64,000 nt of DNA from Aciduricibacillus chroicocephali (GTDB lineage Bacteria > Bacillota > Bacilli > Bacillales > Amphibacillaceae). Shown here piece by piece: positions 18,743 through 27,217 of the stretch. The notes beneath the pieces are model-generated. The model made no database searches and was not told the DNA's origin. It was given only the letters and a program-made list of their open reading frames with translations. How positions within the stretch are numbered: the first letter of the stretch is position 1; each line of letters begins with the position of its first letter. The translations under genes and the position numbers were made by a program. The stretch covers positions 2,618,001 to 2,682,000 of the forward strand of contig NZ_CP129113.1 of assembly GCF_030762805.1 (NCBI RefSeq), in the 5' to 3' direction.

Positions 18743-20218
18743 TTAATGCCCTGCCATCATCGCAGGGTTCGTTGTTTCTGATTCATCATCCGGACCCTGT
18801 ACCGGCTGCTGTTTTGGTTTGCTAAGCAATATTCCTAGTATTGCACCAATTATCGCTATTCCTGCGGCAAAGAGGAACGTATCGCCATAGGCAGCAACAG
18901 AAGCTTCAACAGGATTCTTTGTTTCGGTCATATGATCTGTGATTCTTGCCGTCAAGAGCCCAGTCATACCTGCAACCGCAAATGAAACCATTACTTGCTG
19001 CGCAGCAGTTGTTAATGGTGTTACACGACTAACAAGCTGTCTTGGAGCAGATTGAAGAACATGGGTATTAACCGGCATCATCGTCAATCCCATTCCTGCA
19101 CCCAACATTACCAAACATGCAATAATGGACCCGATCGACGTATCCATTGTAATACGTGAAAGCATAAACAGTGCTGCAGCAATAATAGTTAAACCTGTCA
19201 TCGCAAGAGGGCGAGCACCGATTCTATCATATAAACGACCGCCAATTGGCATCATAATACCAGATGCAATAGCTTGTGGAAGCAGAATTAGACCTGTATT
19301 TAAAGCCCCATAACCACGAACGGTCTGCAAGAATAACGGAACAATAATCATCACGCCAAACAACGCAATTTGAGCAATCCAAGCAATGACAATCCCTTTA
19401 GTAAAATTAGGTGATCTGAATACCCTCAACTCCAATAAAGGCTGTTCTTGACGGAGTTCAACGAAAATGAATATAAGGAGTGCAACGCCACCTACAATTA
19501 AACCCGTAAGTGTTTCCTTAGAAGACCAGCTCTTTCCTCCTTCACTAACGCCATAGGCAAGCATTGCGAATGCAATAGGAGCTAGTATAATTCCTAAGTA
19601 ATCAAGAGAAGGAACAGTTTTGCGTTCCACTTTTGGCAAATATTTAAGACCAACTAAAAGTGCAATAATACCAATTGGCAAATTAATAAGGAAAATCCAG
19701 TGCCACGTAACGTACTCTACAAGATATCCAGCCAATACAGGACCTAACGCAGGTGCCAATAGCATTGGAACCCCAAGTGTCCCCATAATCGATCCCATCT
19801 TGTCTGGAGGAGCAAGACGGAATACAATGGCCATACCAATCGGTGCAACCATTCCACCACCCAACCCTTGAATCACTCGATAAAAAATCAACTGTTCAGG
19901 TGTGTTTGCAAAAGAGCATAAAACAGAACCGAGCGTAAACAAGATAATTGTTGTTAAAAATATCCTCTTTGCACCAAATCGGTCTGACATCCAACCAGCT
20001 AGCGGGATAACGGCTGACAATGCAAGCGTATAGCCTGTTAAAGACCACTGCATTGTGGAAACATCAGATTTAAAATCATTCACAATCCCTGGAAGGGCAA
20101 CATTCATTGCCGTACTATCAAGAATAACCATTATCATACCAATAATGACTGCCAATATTGGTCCTATAATGGTCTTGATGGAAAATGTATCATTATTATT
20201 TTCGGGTATTCCAGTCAT
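18743..20218 (-). CDS. DHA2-family (EmrB/QacA) multidrug efflux MFS transporter
   Basis: A 491-residue protein with 14 predicted membrane helices. The first is followed by LDSTAMNVALPGI (the LD..IVNVALP motif of this family), the loop has GWMSDRFGAKR (motif A), and helix 5 has LGVPMLLAPALGPVLAGYLV (antiporter motif C). These mark proton-driven drug/H+ antiporters. A TetR gene is divergent, 339 bp away, the usual arrangement for a repressed efflux pump. The ATG at 20218 is preceded by a modest ribosome binding site. Substrates unknown. Confidence 0.92.
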   Translation of the reverse strand: MTGIPENNNDTFSIKTIIGPILAVIIGMIMVILDSTAMNVALPGIVNDFKSDVSTMQWSLTGYTLALSAVIPLAGWMSDRFGAKRIFLTTIILFTLGSVLCSFANTPEQLIFYRVIQGLGGGMVAPIGMAIVFRLAPPDKMGSIMGTLGVPMLLAPALGPVLAGYLVEYVTWHWIFLINLPIGIIALLVGLKYLPKVERKTVPSLDYLGIILAPIAFAMLAYGVSEGGKSWSSKETLTGLIVGGVALLIFIFVELRQEQPLLELRVFRSPNFTKGIVIAWIAQIALFGVMIIVPLFLQTVRGYGALNTGLILLPQAIASGIMMPIGGRLYDRIGARPLAMTGLTIIAAALFMLSRITMDTSIGSIIACLVMLGAGMGLTMMPVNTHVLQSAPRQLVSRVTPLTTAAQQVMVSFAVAGMTGLLTARITDHMTETKNPVEASVAAYGDTFLFAAGIAIIGAILGILLSKPKQQPVQGPDDESETTNPAMMAGH

Positions 20219-20557
20219 ACATTCAGCTCTTTTCTTCTATCTAATTTTTCAATCCTACGTTCACGACAAATTAAGTACGTGCTCCTCTCACTCATATTTC
20301 ATAAACAAGGAAAAATGCCGTGATTTCAACATTTTCTTCATTGTGTTAGAATAATTTAAACACCGTTTAAAACAATGTTCAAATAAAAATTTAACTTTTA
20401 GGCATTTAATTGTCAAGAAAAAATTACTTCATAACTAATCGGCAGCAAACTGTTCGGGCAGAAGCTTGACAGGTCACAAACAGTAGTATTATCGTGATTT
20501 TAACACCAGGCTCGACTTTCACATTAATAACTATAGTTAACTTAGGAGCGTTCCAAG
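20219..20557. other. Divergent control region of the MFS pump and its TetR gene
   Basis: 339 bp, AT-rich, with no gene. It contains a TetR-like palindrome at 20528-20539. A second, weaker motif (AAACACCGTTTAAAAC near 20358) lies between the two starts. A short open frame on the minus strand at 20424-20612 overlaps the TetR start and is not credible. Confidence 0.5.
20528..20539. promoter_or_regulatory. Candidate TetR operator palindrome
   Basis: TAACTATAGTTA is a perfect 12-bp palindrome ending 18 bp before the TetR start codon, where an autoregulatory operator would be expected. Confidence 0.4.
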
Positions 20558-21154
20558 ATGAGCAAAGGCTCTGATAATGCAAATACGACAAAAGAGAATA
20601 TCTTAAATACAACTTTGGAATTAATCACAACAGAAGGACTGGAAAATGTAACGCTGAGAAAAATTGCTGCATCAGCGAACGTAAATCTAGCTCTGATTAA
20701 TTATCATTTTGGTTCAAAAGATAAATTGGTCAATGAAGCATTGAAACGATTGTTAGCTTCATTAAAAAAGCTCTTTATCATTTTGGACGATTTCAGCATG
20801 CCACCAAAGGAAAGATTAAAGACCTTCATGATTCAATATGCCAATTCAGTTTTACAATATCCTGCTCTTTTCCGAGAAGTTCTCGGTAAAGGCGATTTGA
20901 TATTTGAATCCCAATTTGAATACAAAGATTACATGAGAACAATGGGCGTCAACAAAATAAAAGATACGTTGAAGGAAATTACAGGCGAGGAAGATTCAGA
21001 TACACTCTCCATGATGATGGTGCAACTCCACTCGGCCATTTTCTTCCCCTCCCTCATGGCTTGCAAAAAAAATGCGCCTCTAGTCTGGAAGCAGATTCCG
21101 ATAGAGACGCAGATTGATTATCTGTTTGAGCATTATTTTGCTAAGTATATTTGA
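20558..21154 (+). CDS. TetR-family repressor, presumed regulator of the adjacent MFS pump
   Basis: A 198-residue protein. Residues 8-55 form the TetR HTH (TTEGLENVTLRKIAASANVNLALINYHFGSKDKL). The C-terminal ligand domain is unspecific. The ATG follows TAGGAGCG. It is divergent from the DHA2 efflux gene, so ligand-relieved repression of that pump is the natural reading, though not shown. Confidence 0.88.
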   Translation: MSKGSDNANTTKENILNTTLELITTEGLENVTLRKIAASANVNLALINYHFGSKDKLVNEALKRLLASLKKLFIILDDFSMPPKERLKTFMIQYANSVLQYPALFREVLGKGDLIFESQFEYKDYMRTMGVNKIKDTLKEITGEEDSDTLSMMMVQLHSAIFFPSLMACKKNAPLVWKQIPIETQIDYLFEHYFAKYI

Positions 21155-21212
21155 GAATAAAGGGTGCAGTGACATTTGAGGGAAGCTGAAATAAAGGCTT
21201 ACAATTAATGTT

Positions 21213-21246
21213 AAAAAAAGATCCCTGTATAAAGGGATCTTTTTTG
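21213..21246. terminator. Bidirectional terminator
   Basis: AAAAAAGATCCC and GGGATCTTTTTT form a perfect stem between the convergent TetR and monooxygenase genes. Confidence 0.88.
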
Positions 21247-21284
21247 CTGAGATTGCAAAAACATTTTATTTGAAAGTGCGAAAT

Positions 21285-21581
21285 CTATATTTCCAATGGC
21301 TCCGCCTCAAATGCTTTAGCCTCTAATGGTGCAGTCAAAAAGTTCTTTGCATTTGCCACGAACTTGGTAAAATGCTCGCTTGAGTTATGATTGGCAACAG
21401 CTTGCATATCCTGCCAAACTTCCACCATCGTAAATACATTTTCACTTTCTGTGTCTTTTTGAAGGCGGTATGAAATATTTCCGTTTTCCTCTTTTGAGGC
21501 AGTAACTAAAGGCTTAGTTTCCTCTAAAAATAAATCCCGTTTAGCTGGATTTATATGGAGGTTTGCGTGAATAATAATCAT
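21285..21581 (-). CDS. Antibiotic biosynthesis monooxygenase-domain protein (quinol monooxygenase-like)
   Basis: A 98-residue dimeric ferredoxin-like ABM domain (starting MIIIHANLHINPAKRDLFLE, with FTMVEVWQDMQAVANHNSS). Relatives oxidise quinols or degrade heme; without the heme-ligand pattern of IsdG the quinol type (YgiN-like) is likelier. It lies 29 bp downstream of a nitroreductase gene, and pairing of these two enzymes with a TetR regulator fits quinone or electrophile detoxification. Confidence 0.85.
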   Translation of the reverse strand: MIIIHANLHINPAKRDLFLEETKPLVTASKEENGNISYRLQKDTESENVFTMVEVWQDMQAVANHNSSEHFTKFVANAKNFLTAPLEAKAFEAEPLEI

Positions 21582-21610
21582 CGAACGTCAATCCCTTCTT
21601 ATTTAGATTT

Positions 21611-22252
21611 TTACTTCCATTGCGCGACTTGATCGATAGGCAGACGAACTGATGTATGTCCGTTATCTGCTGCTTTACCAATAGAAATGAGCATAACTGG
21701 AATGTAACGATCTTTATCCAATCCAAATACTTCTGTAACTTTGTCTTTTTCATATCCACCGATTGGATTTGTATCGTACCCATAAGCGCGGGCAGCAAGC
21801 ATAATCTGCATAGATACGAGTCCACCATCTATTAAAACAACATCTTTCATGTCTTCACGTGAAATTTCTTCAAAATATCCTGAAAAGGCAGCATGAATTT
21901 CTTCTTTTACTTCTAAAGGCATAAATCCTTTCTCTACAGCTGCTCCGTAGATTTCTTCAAATTTCTCATAATTATTCATATCACCAAAAACAGCAATCAC
22001 TGCTGATGATGTTTCAACTTGGGTTTGGTTAAAACGTACCAGTGGTGTAAGTGTTGCTTTTGCCTCAGGACTTTCAATCACAAGAAAACGCCATGGCTGC
22101 ATATTAACGGAAGAAGGAGCACGTGTTGCTAATTTAAGAATTTCTGTCATCTCTTCCTGGCTGATCTTTACGGACTTATCATAATTTTTTATTGAACGGC
22201 GTTCTGTCACAATTTTATTGAAATCATTAGTTATTTGCGCTGTGGAAGTCAT
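21611..22252 (-). CDS. FMN-dependent nitroreductase-family oxidoreductase
   Basis: A 213-residue nitroreductase. The FMN contact RRSIKNYD is near the N-terminus, followed by ATRAPSSVNMQPWRFLVI, and GGYEKDKVTEVFGLD lies toward the C-terminus. These enzymes reduce quinones and nitro compounds with NAD(P)H. The ATG follows AGGAGATACAAC. It is first in a two-gene unit with the ABM-domain gene and divergent from a TetR gene; an inverted repeat lies just upstream. Confidence 0.9.
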   Translation of the reverse strand: MTSTAQITNDFNKIVTERRSIKNYDKSVKISQEEMTEILKLATRAPSSVNMQPWRFLVIESPEAKATLTPLVRFNQTQVETSSAVIAVFGDMNNYEKFEEIYGAAVEKGFMPLEVKEEIHAAFSGYFEEISREDMKDVVLIDGGLVSMQIMLAARAYGYDTNPIGGYEKDKVTEVFGLDKDRYIPVMLISIGKAADNGHTSVRLPIDQVAQWK

Positions 22253-22290
22253 TGTTGTATCTCCTCTTTTCAGTTTGTTTTCATATACAC

Positions 22291-22320
22291 TTTAGACAAA
22301 AATTATATAAAGTGTCTAAA
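22291..22320. promoter_or_regulatory. Candidate operator: inverted repeat between nitroreductase and TetR genes
   Basis: TTTAGACA and TGTCTAAA are perfect 8-bp inverted arms separated by 14 bp. They lie 39-68 bp upstream of the nitroreductase start, in the divergent spacer. Confidence 0.5.
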
Positions 22321-22445
22321 ATATTAACTGTATATAACCTTACTCCCCTATCTTCCAGTTGTAAACTAAAAAGATTTGGGAATATCAGGAGCCGAATGAA
22401 CACGATTAAATTATGATATAATTTCCCGGTAAAGGGAGTGGTAGT

Positions 22446-23108
22446 TTGAAAAAAATTACACCTGATGAAAAACAGATGATGAGAAAAACCTATGTAAAAA
22501 ATTTAATCCATATCATTCGGACTCAAGGATTCCTTTCCCTTACCATTCAAGATATCGCAAAAACGATGAATCTAAGCCGAGCTTCCTTGTATAACTACTT
22601 TTCTTCAAAGGAAGACATTATTATGGAGCTGACTAATCTCTGTACTGATTATATAAATGAAGCTGGTAAAACCATTTCCAATGAAGAAATATCTTATCCA
22701 ATTCGTTTACAAAAAGTGTTTGAACAAGCTGTTTCTTCAGCTGTTTACGCTTCAGATATTTATTTAACTGATTTAAAAACAAGTTGTAGGCATCTTTACG
22801 ATAAGAAGATGCAGTCTAGAAAAGAACAACTATCTGCCCTTCATACGTTTTATCGAAATGGGATGCATGCAGAAGTTTTTAATCAATTGAATCCCTCCAT
22901 CTTGGTTATTCAGGATGAAACTGTTCTAGGAAAATTGGTGAATACAGCCTTTTTAGCGGAGGAAGAATTGTCATTGAAACAAGCTCTAGTCGATTATTAT
23001 GTTGCGAAGAAAACCCAGATTCTAAAGCCTGAGTATTTACAATCCAAGGAGAATGAAGATATTAATGCAATGGTGGAAGGCATCCTCAAAAAGCTGGCAG
23101 TCATCTAA
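22446..23108 (+). CDS. TetR/AcrR-family regulator of the nitroreductase unit
   Basis: A 220-residue protein with an N-terminal HTH (FLSLTIQDIAKTMNLSRASLYNYFSSKEDII) and a helical sensor domain. The start is TTG at 22446 after GGGAGTGG. Divergence from the nitroreductase gene and the intervening inverted repeat suggest it represses that unit. The inducer is unknown. Confidence 0.88.
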   Translation: MKKITPDEKQMMRKTYVKNLIHIIRTQGFLSLTIQDIAKTMNLSRASLYNYFSSKEDIIMELTNLCTDYINEAGKTISNEEISYPIRLQKVFEQAVSSAVYASDIYLTDLKTSCRHLYDKKMQSRKEQLSALHTFYRNGMHAEVFNQLNPSILVIQDETVLGKLVNTAFLAEEELSLKQALVDYYVAKKTQILKPEYLQSKENEDINAMVEGILKKLAVI

Positions 23109-23113
23109 TGACT

Positions 23114-23149
23114 AAAAAGACTCTTACTCACTGGTAAGAGTCTTTTTTA
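23114..23149 (+). terminator. Terminator after the second TetR gene
   Basis: AAGACTCTTAC pairs with GTAAGAGTCTT over a short loop and is followed by a T-run. Confidence 0.88.
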
Positions 23150-23213
23150 TTTATCGTTTTGCAGCCAAACGTTTTAAACGAGTTTTCTTTTTAAGTTTGA
23201 TGAGTAGCGCTAT

Positions 23214-23318
23214 TTAATTACCCGGAGGACGATTTCGTTTGTATTTGTTATCGTTTTTCATGTCATTGATTTCTTCTTTGCTCTTGTTCTTTGTCTTCGG
23301 TTTTTTACCCTTTGGCAT
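23214..23318 (-). CDS. Very small, highly basic protein
   Basis: A 34-codon gene, with an ATG at 23318 nine bases after GGGAGG. The product is Lys/Arg/Asn-rich (starting MPKGKKPKTKNKSKEEIND, ending RNRPPGN) with no membrane segment. Composition recalls small spore or nucleic-acid-binding proteins of bacilli, but I cannot assign a family. The strong ribosome binding site and coding-like composition are the only support. Confidence 0.5.
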   Translation of the reverse strand: MPKGKKPKTKNKSKEEINDMKNDNKYKRNRPPGN

Positions 23319-23683
23319 TAACAATAACCTCCCTTTTGATTTTAGTCTGTCTTATATCGTTTAAAGAATTCAGAATGCGTATAACTTAATCAGAATCCTT
23401 TATATGGGGTAATTACAATGATTTATTTCCTACGCGCTTTCAGGGAATACCTTTATGAACTTCGCAAATATTAACTTCTAAAAGGAACCTCCCGTCAGAA
23501 GCTGCCTTAAGGTATTCGATAAAAGGACAATTCTGAATCATTTGCTTACCTGATGTGTTTTGCTAAATGGTTTTAAAATATATGCTCTAAAAGGTTAAAT
23601 TTGTGAATTTAACTTTAGAATGCACTACAAAGTTAGGTACTTAAAGAATTTCTTATATATAATTGAGAAAAGGGGAGAACTAT
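23319..23683. other. Gene-free spacer upstream of the GAF-STAS gene
   Basis: 365 bp, AT-rich, holding presumed promoters for the small basic gene (-) and the GAF-STAS gene (+). No conserved RNA motif or credible frame was seen. Confidence 0.4.
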
Positions 23684-24523
23684 ATGTCATCTGAGAATCA
23701 ACATCTAAGTTTTGAAGAAACCACTAGCCGTATCCTTGAGTTAATGAGCAAATTCATCAAGGTAAATACCCTATTTATCGCAAAGAATGACAACTGCACA
23801 AATCAAATAATAAAAGCCTTGAATCAGGGAGCAACTCTTGTTGAAGAAAGCAGCACACTTCCCTTTAAGGAGACCTATTGTAAATTGGCTGTTGATCATG
23901 GGAATCAACCTCTCATAATCCCTGATATCACAAAAAGCCCATTGACGGATCATCTCAATGTAACCAAGAACCTAGGAAGCGGCTGCTTTATCGGCATTCC
24001 CATTTACTATAAAAGTGGTGAGAATTACGGAACGATTTGCGGGCTGGATACGAAGCCTTTTACATTCACCGATGATCATATCGAAATGTTTCAGACCATG
24101 GCTTCTTTGTTGACAAATGCGCTTGATTTGGACAAGGCATATAGTGATATAAAAAACCTGTCCACTCCCTTAGTGCCGATCACAGAAGGAGTTGCCATCC
24201 TTCCGTTAATCGGGGAAATGAATACGTACAGATCCCAGACGATGACAGAGGTGGTTGTGAGTGAAAGCGCGCGACTCTCACTCAGTCATTTAGTGATTGA
24301 TTTATCAGGATTAATCATTCTGGATGATGTAGCCGTCAACAACCTTTTGAACTTGGCTAAAATGCTGAAGTTACTGGGAGTTACAGTGGTCATCACCGGA
24401 GTTCGCCCTGACATGGCACTCCAAATCACTCATATCTCGATGGAGTTAAATGAAATCATCCTCGAAGCAAACTTGAAAAAGGCCCTTGCTTCTATCGGTT
24501 TTACTATAAAAGCTACAACATAA
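23684..24523 (+). CDS. GAF-STAS domain protein (RsbR/YtvA-like stress signalling)
   Basis: A 279-residue soluble protein. Residues about 20-150 form a GAF sensor (PFKETYCKLAV, IPIYYKSGENYGTICGLD). Residues about 165-275 form a STAS domain (VPITEGVAILPLIGEM, then LVIDLSGLIILDDVAVNNLL and VVITGVRPDMALQI), as in the C-terminus of RsbR paralogues and YtvA. Those feed signals to the stressosome and sigma-B. At the usual phosphorylation site next to the conserved Asp, this protein has Asp instead of Thr/Ser, so it may not be a standard RsbT substrate. The ATG at 23684 follows AAAAGGGGAG. It stands alone. Confidence 0.85.
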   Translation: MSSENQHLSFEETTSRILELMSKFIKVNTLFIAKNDNCTNQIIKALNQGATLVEESSTLPFKETYCKLAVDHGNQPLIIPDITKSPLTDHLNVTKNLGSGCFIGIPIYYKSGENYGTICGLDTKPFTFTDDHIEMFQTMASLLTNALDLDKAYSDIKNLSTPLVPITEGVAILPLIGEMNTYRSQTMTEVVVSESARLSLSHLVIDLSGLIILDDVAVNNLLNLAKMLKLLGVTVVITGVRPDMALQITHISMELNEIILEANLKKALASIGFTIKATT

Positions 24524-24582
24524 AGATATAGCAAACGAGCGCCGTAATTAGCTGAAGCGATTAAGAGGTGACATAAGCTAAT

Positions 24583-24628
24583 GAACCAGCCCCTCTCCAC
24601 ATATAAGAGAGGGGCTGATTCATTTTTT
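24583..24628 (+). terminator. Strong terminator after the GAF-STAS gene
   Basis: GAACCAGCCCCTCTC pairs with GAGAGGGGCTGATTC, then CATTTTTTCC. The rest of the 24524-24834 spacer shows nothing recognisable. Confidence 0.87.
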
Positions 24629-24834
24629 CCAGATTAAGGAGGAGCTTAAGCCCTCCCTTTTGTAGGCATATCTTAGCTGTTGAATTGTTTCATTAACCCA
24701 CCATTGTTGGTAAATACAGTGTGCTTCCTCTCTCGTTCATCAGGCGGGAGGCTTAATTTCCACACCTATCTTTATAAACGTTTTGCTTCCAAACTGAATA
24801 ACATTGATAAATAGATCCAATTGGAGTTGATGAC

Positions 24835-25296
24835 TTGAGTAAGTTCAATTCTGAGAAGCTTTTTACTGAGTACAGAGATGGTGTAACAGCCTCGAGACCA
24901 ATTATTCCAAGAAAGTACACACTAACGCACTCAGATTATACTGGAGAATTATTCTTAACAATCGGAACTGAAATTGCGTGGGAACAGGTTAACCCTGACA
25001 TGAGAGACGAAGTCATAGGTGAATGGAAGGCCAAAGGAAATTGTTTACACTACAACGTATTTCTATATATAGATCAAGGAGAGCATGACCTAAACACAGC
25101 TACAACGCGAAATGAAATTTTCCGACGCGAATTGCCACTTGCCTTAACGGCTATTCAATACGGTGACAGAGCTTTATTCGACTGTTATTCAGAATTAAAT
25201 CACGCACCAATAATCGTATACTTTTTATCCAATTACCCTCAGTTTGCCAGGCGAGAGAATTGGGGCAGTTTTAGTCTGTACTCAAACAAGCAATAA
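24835..25296 (+). CDS. Staygreen-family protein (bacterial homologue of plant Mg-dechelatase)
   Basis: A 153-residue protein with the Staygreen pattern: an N-terminal KYTLTHSDYTGELFLTIG, then MRDEVIGEWKAKGN, and ELPLALTAIQYGDRALF toward the end. Plant SGR removes magnesium from chlorophyll a. Bacterial homologues have been reported to show dechelatase activity on chlorophyll-type substrates, although their hosts make none, so the native role is unclear. The start is TTG at 24835 after TTGGAG. It is monocistronic with no metabolic neighbours. Confidence 0.85.
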   Translation: MSKFNSEKLFTEYRDGVTASRPIIPRKYTLTHSDYTGELFLTIGTEIAWEQVNPDMRDEVIGEWKAKGNCLHYNVFLYIDQGEHDLNTATTRNEIFRRELPLALTAIQYGDRALFDCYSELNHAPIIVYFLSNYPQFARRENWGSFSLYSNKQ

Positions 25297-25474
25297 TACA
25301 GTAGGAAAAGAGCCGCTCCAAACCGTTCCAGTCAAGATCAATCATAAGAAAAAGCAACGGCTCTAACCCGGTCTGTACAGGACCATTCGTGGTTAAGAAC
25401 TATTGCTTTTCTAATGAACCGCTCCTCTTAAAATAGCTTCTCTGGCGTTCCTTTCGTTGCCAAAAAACAGTATC

Positions 25475-27217
25475 TCAGTTTCCGTTCACCCGTTTGGGCA
25501 GCTTGATTGTCACTGTTGTCCCTTCCAGCGCGCCGGACTGAATGCTTATCCCATAGCCATCACCATAATACAGGCGGATACGTTCATCTACATTCGCAAT
25601 ACCTATGCCGCCAAGTTTAACACCTTCATGGCTACGTACATGCTCCAATGCGTCCATATTGAAACCCTTACCGTTGTCTTCGACTGACAGAACAATATTA
25701 TCATCATGCAGAGAAGCCGCTACCTTAATCAGCCCTTTATGCGGGAGGGGGCGAATACCATGGTAAAGCGCATTTTCTACGATTGGTTGGAGAATCAGTT
25801 TCGGGATTCCCACCTCTCTCAGTTTGTCATCGCAATGAATTTCATATTGCAACTTATCGCTGTATCGCTCTTTTTGAATGAACAAATAATGACGGACGTG
25901 TTCCAGTTCATGCTCAATTGTTGTCCATTCACTGCCGCCACTTAAGGAAAGGCGGAAGAATGCAGCCAGTGCTTTTGTCAGGTCGATCACTTTCTCATGA
26001 TCTCCAAACTCCGCCATCCAAATAATCGTATCCAGCGTATTATAAAGGAAGTGCGGGTTAATCTGACTGTGCAGCACATTGATCTCGGCTTTACGTAGAT
26101 ACTTTTCATTTTTCCTTATCTCCTGCATTAGTCCGTCAATCCGTTGCATCATGCTGTTAAAATGCCTTGCCAGACTCTCCGCCTCATAACAACCCTTCTC
26201 ATCAACTGCAACTTCGGATAAACCAGTTTGCACCGCTTGCATTGCCTGTTCAAGCCGCTGGAACGGTGCGGTAACCCGCCGTGCAAACAGCCAGACACTC
26301 AACACTGAAAGTCCGAGCAGAACAAGACCGACCAAGACGAAAATTTCGATCAATTGCCTTTTTACCGCAATTAGACTGTCTTGGGAGGATACGCTGACGA
26401 GCTCCCATTCAGCATTTTTTAAATGATACGTATATGTCAGGGTGTTCTCTTTCTTGTCGTATCCTAATTGGTCAGCAACAATCCCCTTTAGCTCCTGTTG
26501 TTTCTGCTCATCCTGGAAATAGGCCGGGTTCTTATGGTAAACGACTTCCGACTGGCCGTTTAAAATAAAGGAAAATCCTTTTTCCCCAAGGTTCAGATTG
26601 GACAAATAGTCCTCGATAACTTGGTAATCCAAGTCAATGAGCAGCACTCCGATATTGTCGCCCTTTGTATCCTGAATTTCTCGGCTTATTGAGATGACCC
26701 AAGCATCCCGGTCCATTGTAAAGCCTTGCATCCTGGCAGAAGTCAGAAAAGGCTGGCCGCCCTTTGCAATTGCCTTCCGGTACCATGTTTCTTCCATCAT
26801 ATTCGCCGACTTGCTCATGATCAGACCCTTCTCATTAGAGATGACCTCGCCATCCTTGCTGACCATGACAACAGACTTGATGAAGCGGTCGGAGGCAAGC
26901 GTTGTATTAATCGTTTCTCGAATATCCCTTTTCAAACTCTGTGGCCGAGCTTGTCCTGAGAAATAGCGCTCAAGCTGTGGATTCTCGGCAAGCAAGCGCG
27001 AAACAGCTGTCAGCCGATCAATATAAAGATCGATGTACATACCACTTCTATTGACTGCCGTCTTCATGTTAGATTTGGTATCACCCAGCACAATCGAAGA
27101 CATGCTCAAATAGAGAATTACCGCCATTGGTACGAGCGCAAGCAGGCTGGCAAGCAAATAGTGAAAGGTGATTTGTATGCGCAGTTTCCTGAATTTCTCC
27201 CTCAAATGGTGCTTCAT
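25475..27217 (-). CDS. YesM-family sensor histidine kinase
   Basis: A 580-residue membrane kinase. A helix near residues 18-40 is followed by an extracytoplasmic Cache-type sensor (45-280), a second helix (285-310) and HAMP. The His-kinase domain of the LytS/YesM type has its phosphoacceptor in QINPHFLYNTLD, and the ATPase has VENALYHGI and VEDNGKGFN. It overlaps the response-regulator gene by ATGA. Family members usually sense carbohydrates beside ABC transporters. Here the partner genes upstream are ccdA, tlpA and msrAB instead. Confidence 0.92.
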   Translation of the reverse strand: MKHHLREKFRKLRIQITFHYLLASLLALVPMAVILYLSMSSIVLGDTKSNMKTAVNRSGMYIDLYIDRLTAVSRLLAENPQLERYFSGQARPQSLKRDIRETINTTLASDRFIKSVVMVSKDGEVISNEKGLIMSKSANMMEETWYRKAIAKGGQPFLTSARMQGFTMDRDAWVISISREIQDTKGDNIGVLLIDLDYQVIEDYLSNLNLGEKGFSFILNGQSEVVYHKNPAYFQDEQKQQELKGIVADQLGYDKKENTLTYTYHLKNAEWELVSVSSQDSLIAVKRQLIEIFVLVGLVLLGLSVLSVWLFARRVTAPFQRLEQAMQAVQTGLSEVAVDEKGCYEAESLARHFNSMMQRIDGLMQEIRKNEKYLRKAEINVLHSQINPHFLYNTLDTIIWMAEFGDHEKVIDLTKALAAFFRLSLSGGSEWTTIEHELEHVRHYLFIQKERYSDKLQYEIHCDDKLREVGIPKLILQPIVENALYHGIRPLPHKGLIKVAASLHDDNIVLSVEDNGKGFNMDALEHVRSHEGVKLGGIGIANVDERIRLYYGDGYGISIQSGALEGTTVTIKLPKRVNGN

